A DNA stretch of 33,780 nucleotides from Gammaproteobacteria bacterium (lineage in GTDB: Bacteria > Pseudomonadota > Gammaproteobacteria > Arenicellales > JAANXG01): NCBI GenBank assembly GCA_024639325.1, contig JAHEIO010000040.1, forward strand, positions 1-33,780, read 5' to 3'. The position numbers and the translations under genes were made by a program. Position 1 is the stretch's first letter; every line of letters begins with the position of its first letter. This document shows, in pieces, positions 33,643 to 33,780 of the stretch. The notes beneath the pieces were generated by a model. It did not search any database. It saw nothing but the letters and a program-made list of their open reading frames with translations, and had not been told where the DNA came from.

Positions 33643-33780
33643 ATGAATAAGGATAATAGCGAAACCCTCGCCTATCAGGCACTCGGTCCCGATCAGATTC
33701 TGGGTTCCGTTGAGAATCTGGGATACCGGTGTGACGGCCATCTGATGGCCATGAACAGCTACGAGAACCGGGTCTACCAG
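33643..33780 (+). CDS. srkA: Stress-response kinase A (SrkA/YihE-like), partial
   Basis: Only the first 46 codons lie in the window. The peptide includes LGPDQILGSVENLGYRCDG followed by a closing MNSYENRVYQ, which is the characteristic N-terminus of the SrkA (YihE, RdoA) Ser/Thr kinase. SrkA limits stress-induced cell death in gammaproteobacteria and is usually upstream of the periplasmic oxidoreductase gene dsbA. The ATG at 33643 has only a distant AGGA. The remaining sequence lies beyond the right edge. Confidence 0.88.
   Translation, partial: MNKDNSETLAYQALGPDQILGSVENLGYRCDGHLMAMNSYENRVYQ

Overview
The window looks like chromosomal DNA of a gammaproteobacterium of moderately high GC. Supporting signs are the start of a SrkA/YihE-type kinase at the right edge, a SelO/YdiU protein, an MltB-type lytic transglycosylase with a peptidoglycan-binding domain, and REP-like palindromes between genes. 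No species can be named from sequence alone. I found no tRNA, rRNA or CRISPR array. Nearly all of the window is dense metabolic and transport genes, mostly on the minus strand, with few mobile traces.

Layout. 1-208: one end of a MITE-like element whose inverted partner lies at 31335-31647. 338-8466 (all minus): two tandem DUF1538 membrane proteins, a PII-like protein and a CBS-domain protein form one tight cluster, a probable regulated cation transport system. Downstream lie a short GlpD-like FAD oxidoreductase, a GMC (choline dehydrogenase-like) oxidoreductase with no standard start codon, a four-cluster ferredoxin, a tungsten/molybdenum aldehyde oxidoreductase and a MoaD/ThiS-like protein. 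8746-12187 (plus): an unfamiliar 557-residue protein, a spacer with two REP-like palindromes, and an MFS transporter. 12213-18006: a DapA-family lyase, a divergent GntR regulator broken by an internal deletion, then an enolase-superfamily enzyme resembling cis-3-hydroxy-L-proline dehydratase, in one operon with a complete polar amino-acid ABC importer. 18203-21011: a GT-C-like membrane protein and SelO, convergent. 21155-31146 (minus): a peptide-type ABC importer (binding protein, two permeases, fused double ATPase) followed by a non-pyrrolysine MttB-family methyltransferase and a DAO-type FAD oxidoreductase; an MltB transglycosylase sits between the binding protein and the permeases. 31702-33360: an alpha/beta-hydrolase fused to a glycerophosphodiester phosphodiesterase. 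33643 to the end: partial SrkA.

How the genes fit together (inference). Two import-and-degrade modules are visible. One takes up a small amino acid and appears to feed a hydroxyproline-type dehydratase and a DapA-like lyase. The other takes up an oligopeptide-like or N-methylated solute and seems to feed an MttB-type demethylase plus an FAD amine oxidase. With the GMC/choline-dehydrogenase-like and GlpD-like enzymes, this suggests a bacterium that scavenges osmolytes, betaines and lipid head groups. The aldehyde oxidoreductase with its ferredoxin could oxidise aldehydes produced by such pathways.

Strongest leads: the DUF1538-DUF1538-PII-CBS cluster, the hydrolase-GDPD fusion, MttB with no corrinoid partner in the window, the inverted MITE pair, the apparent ATC start of the GMC gene, and the deleted GntR regulator.
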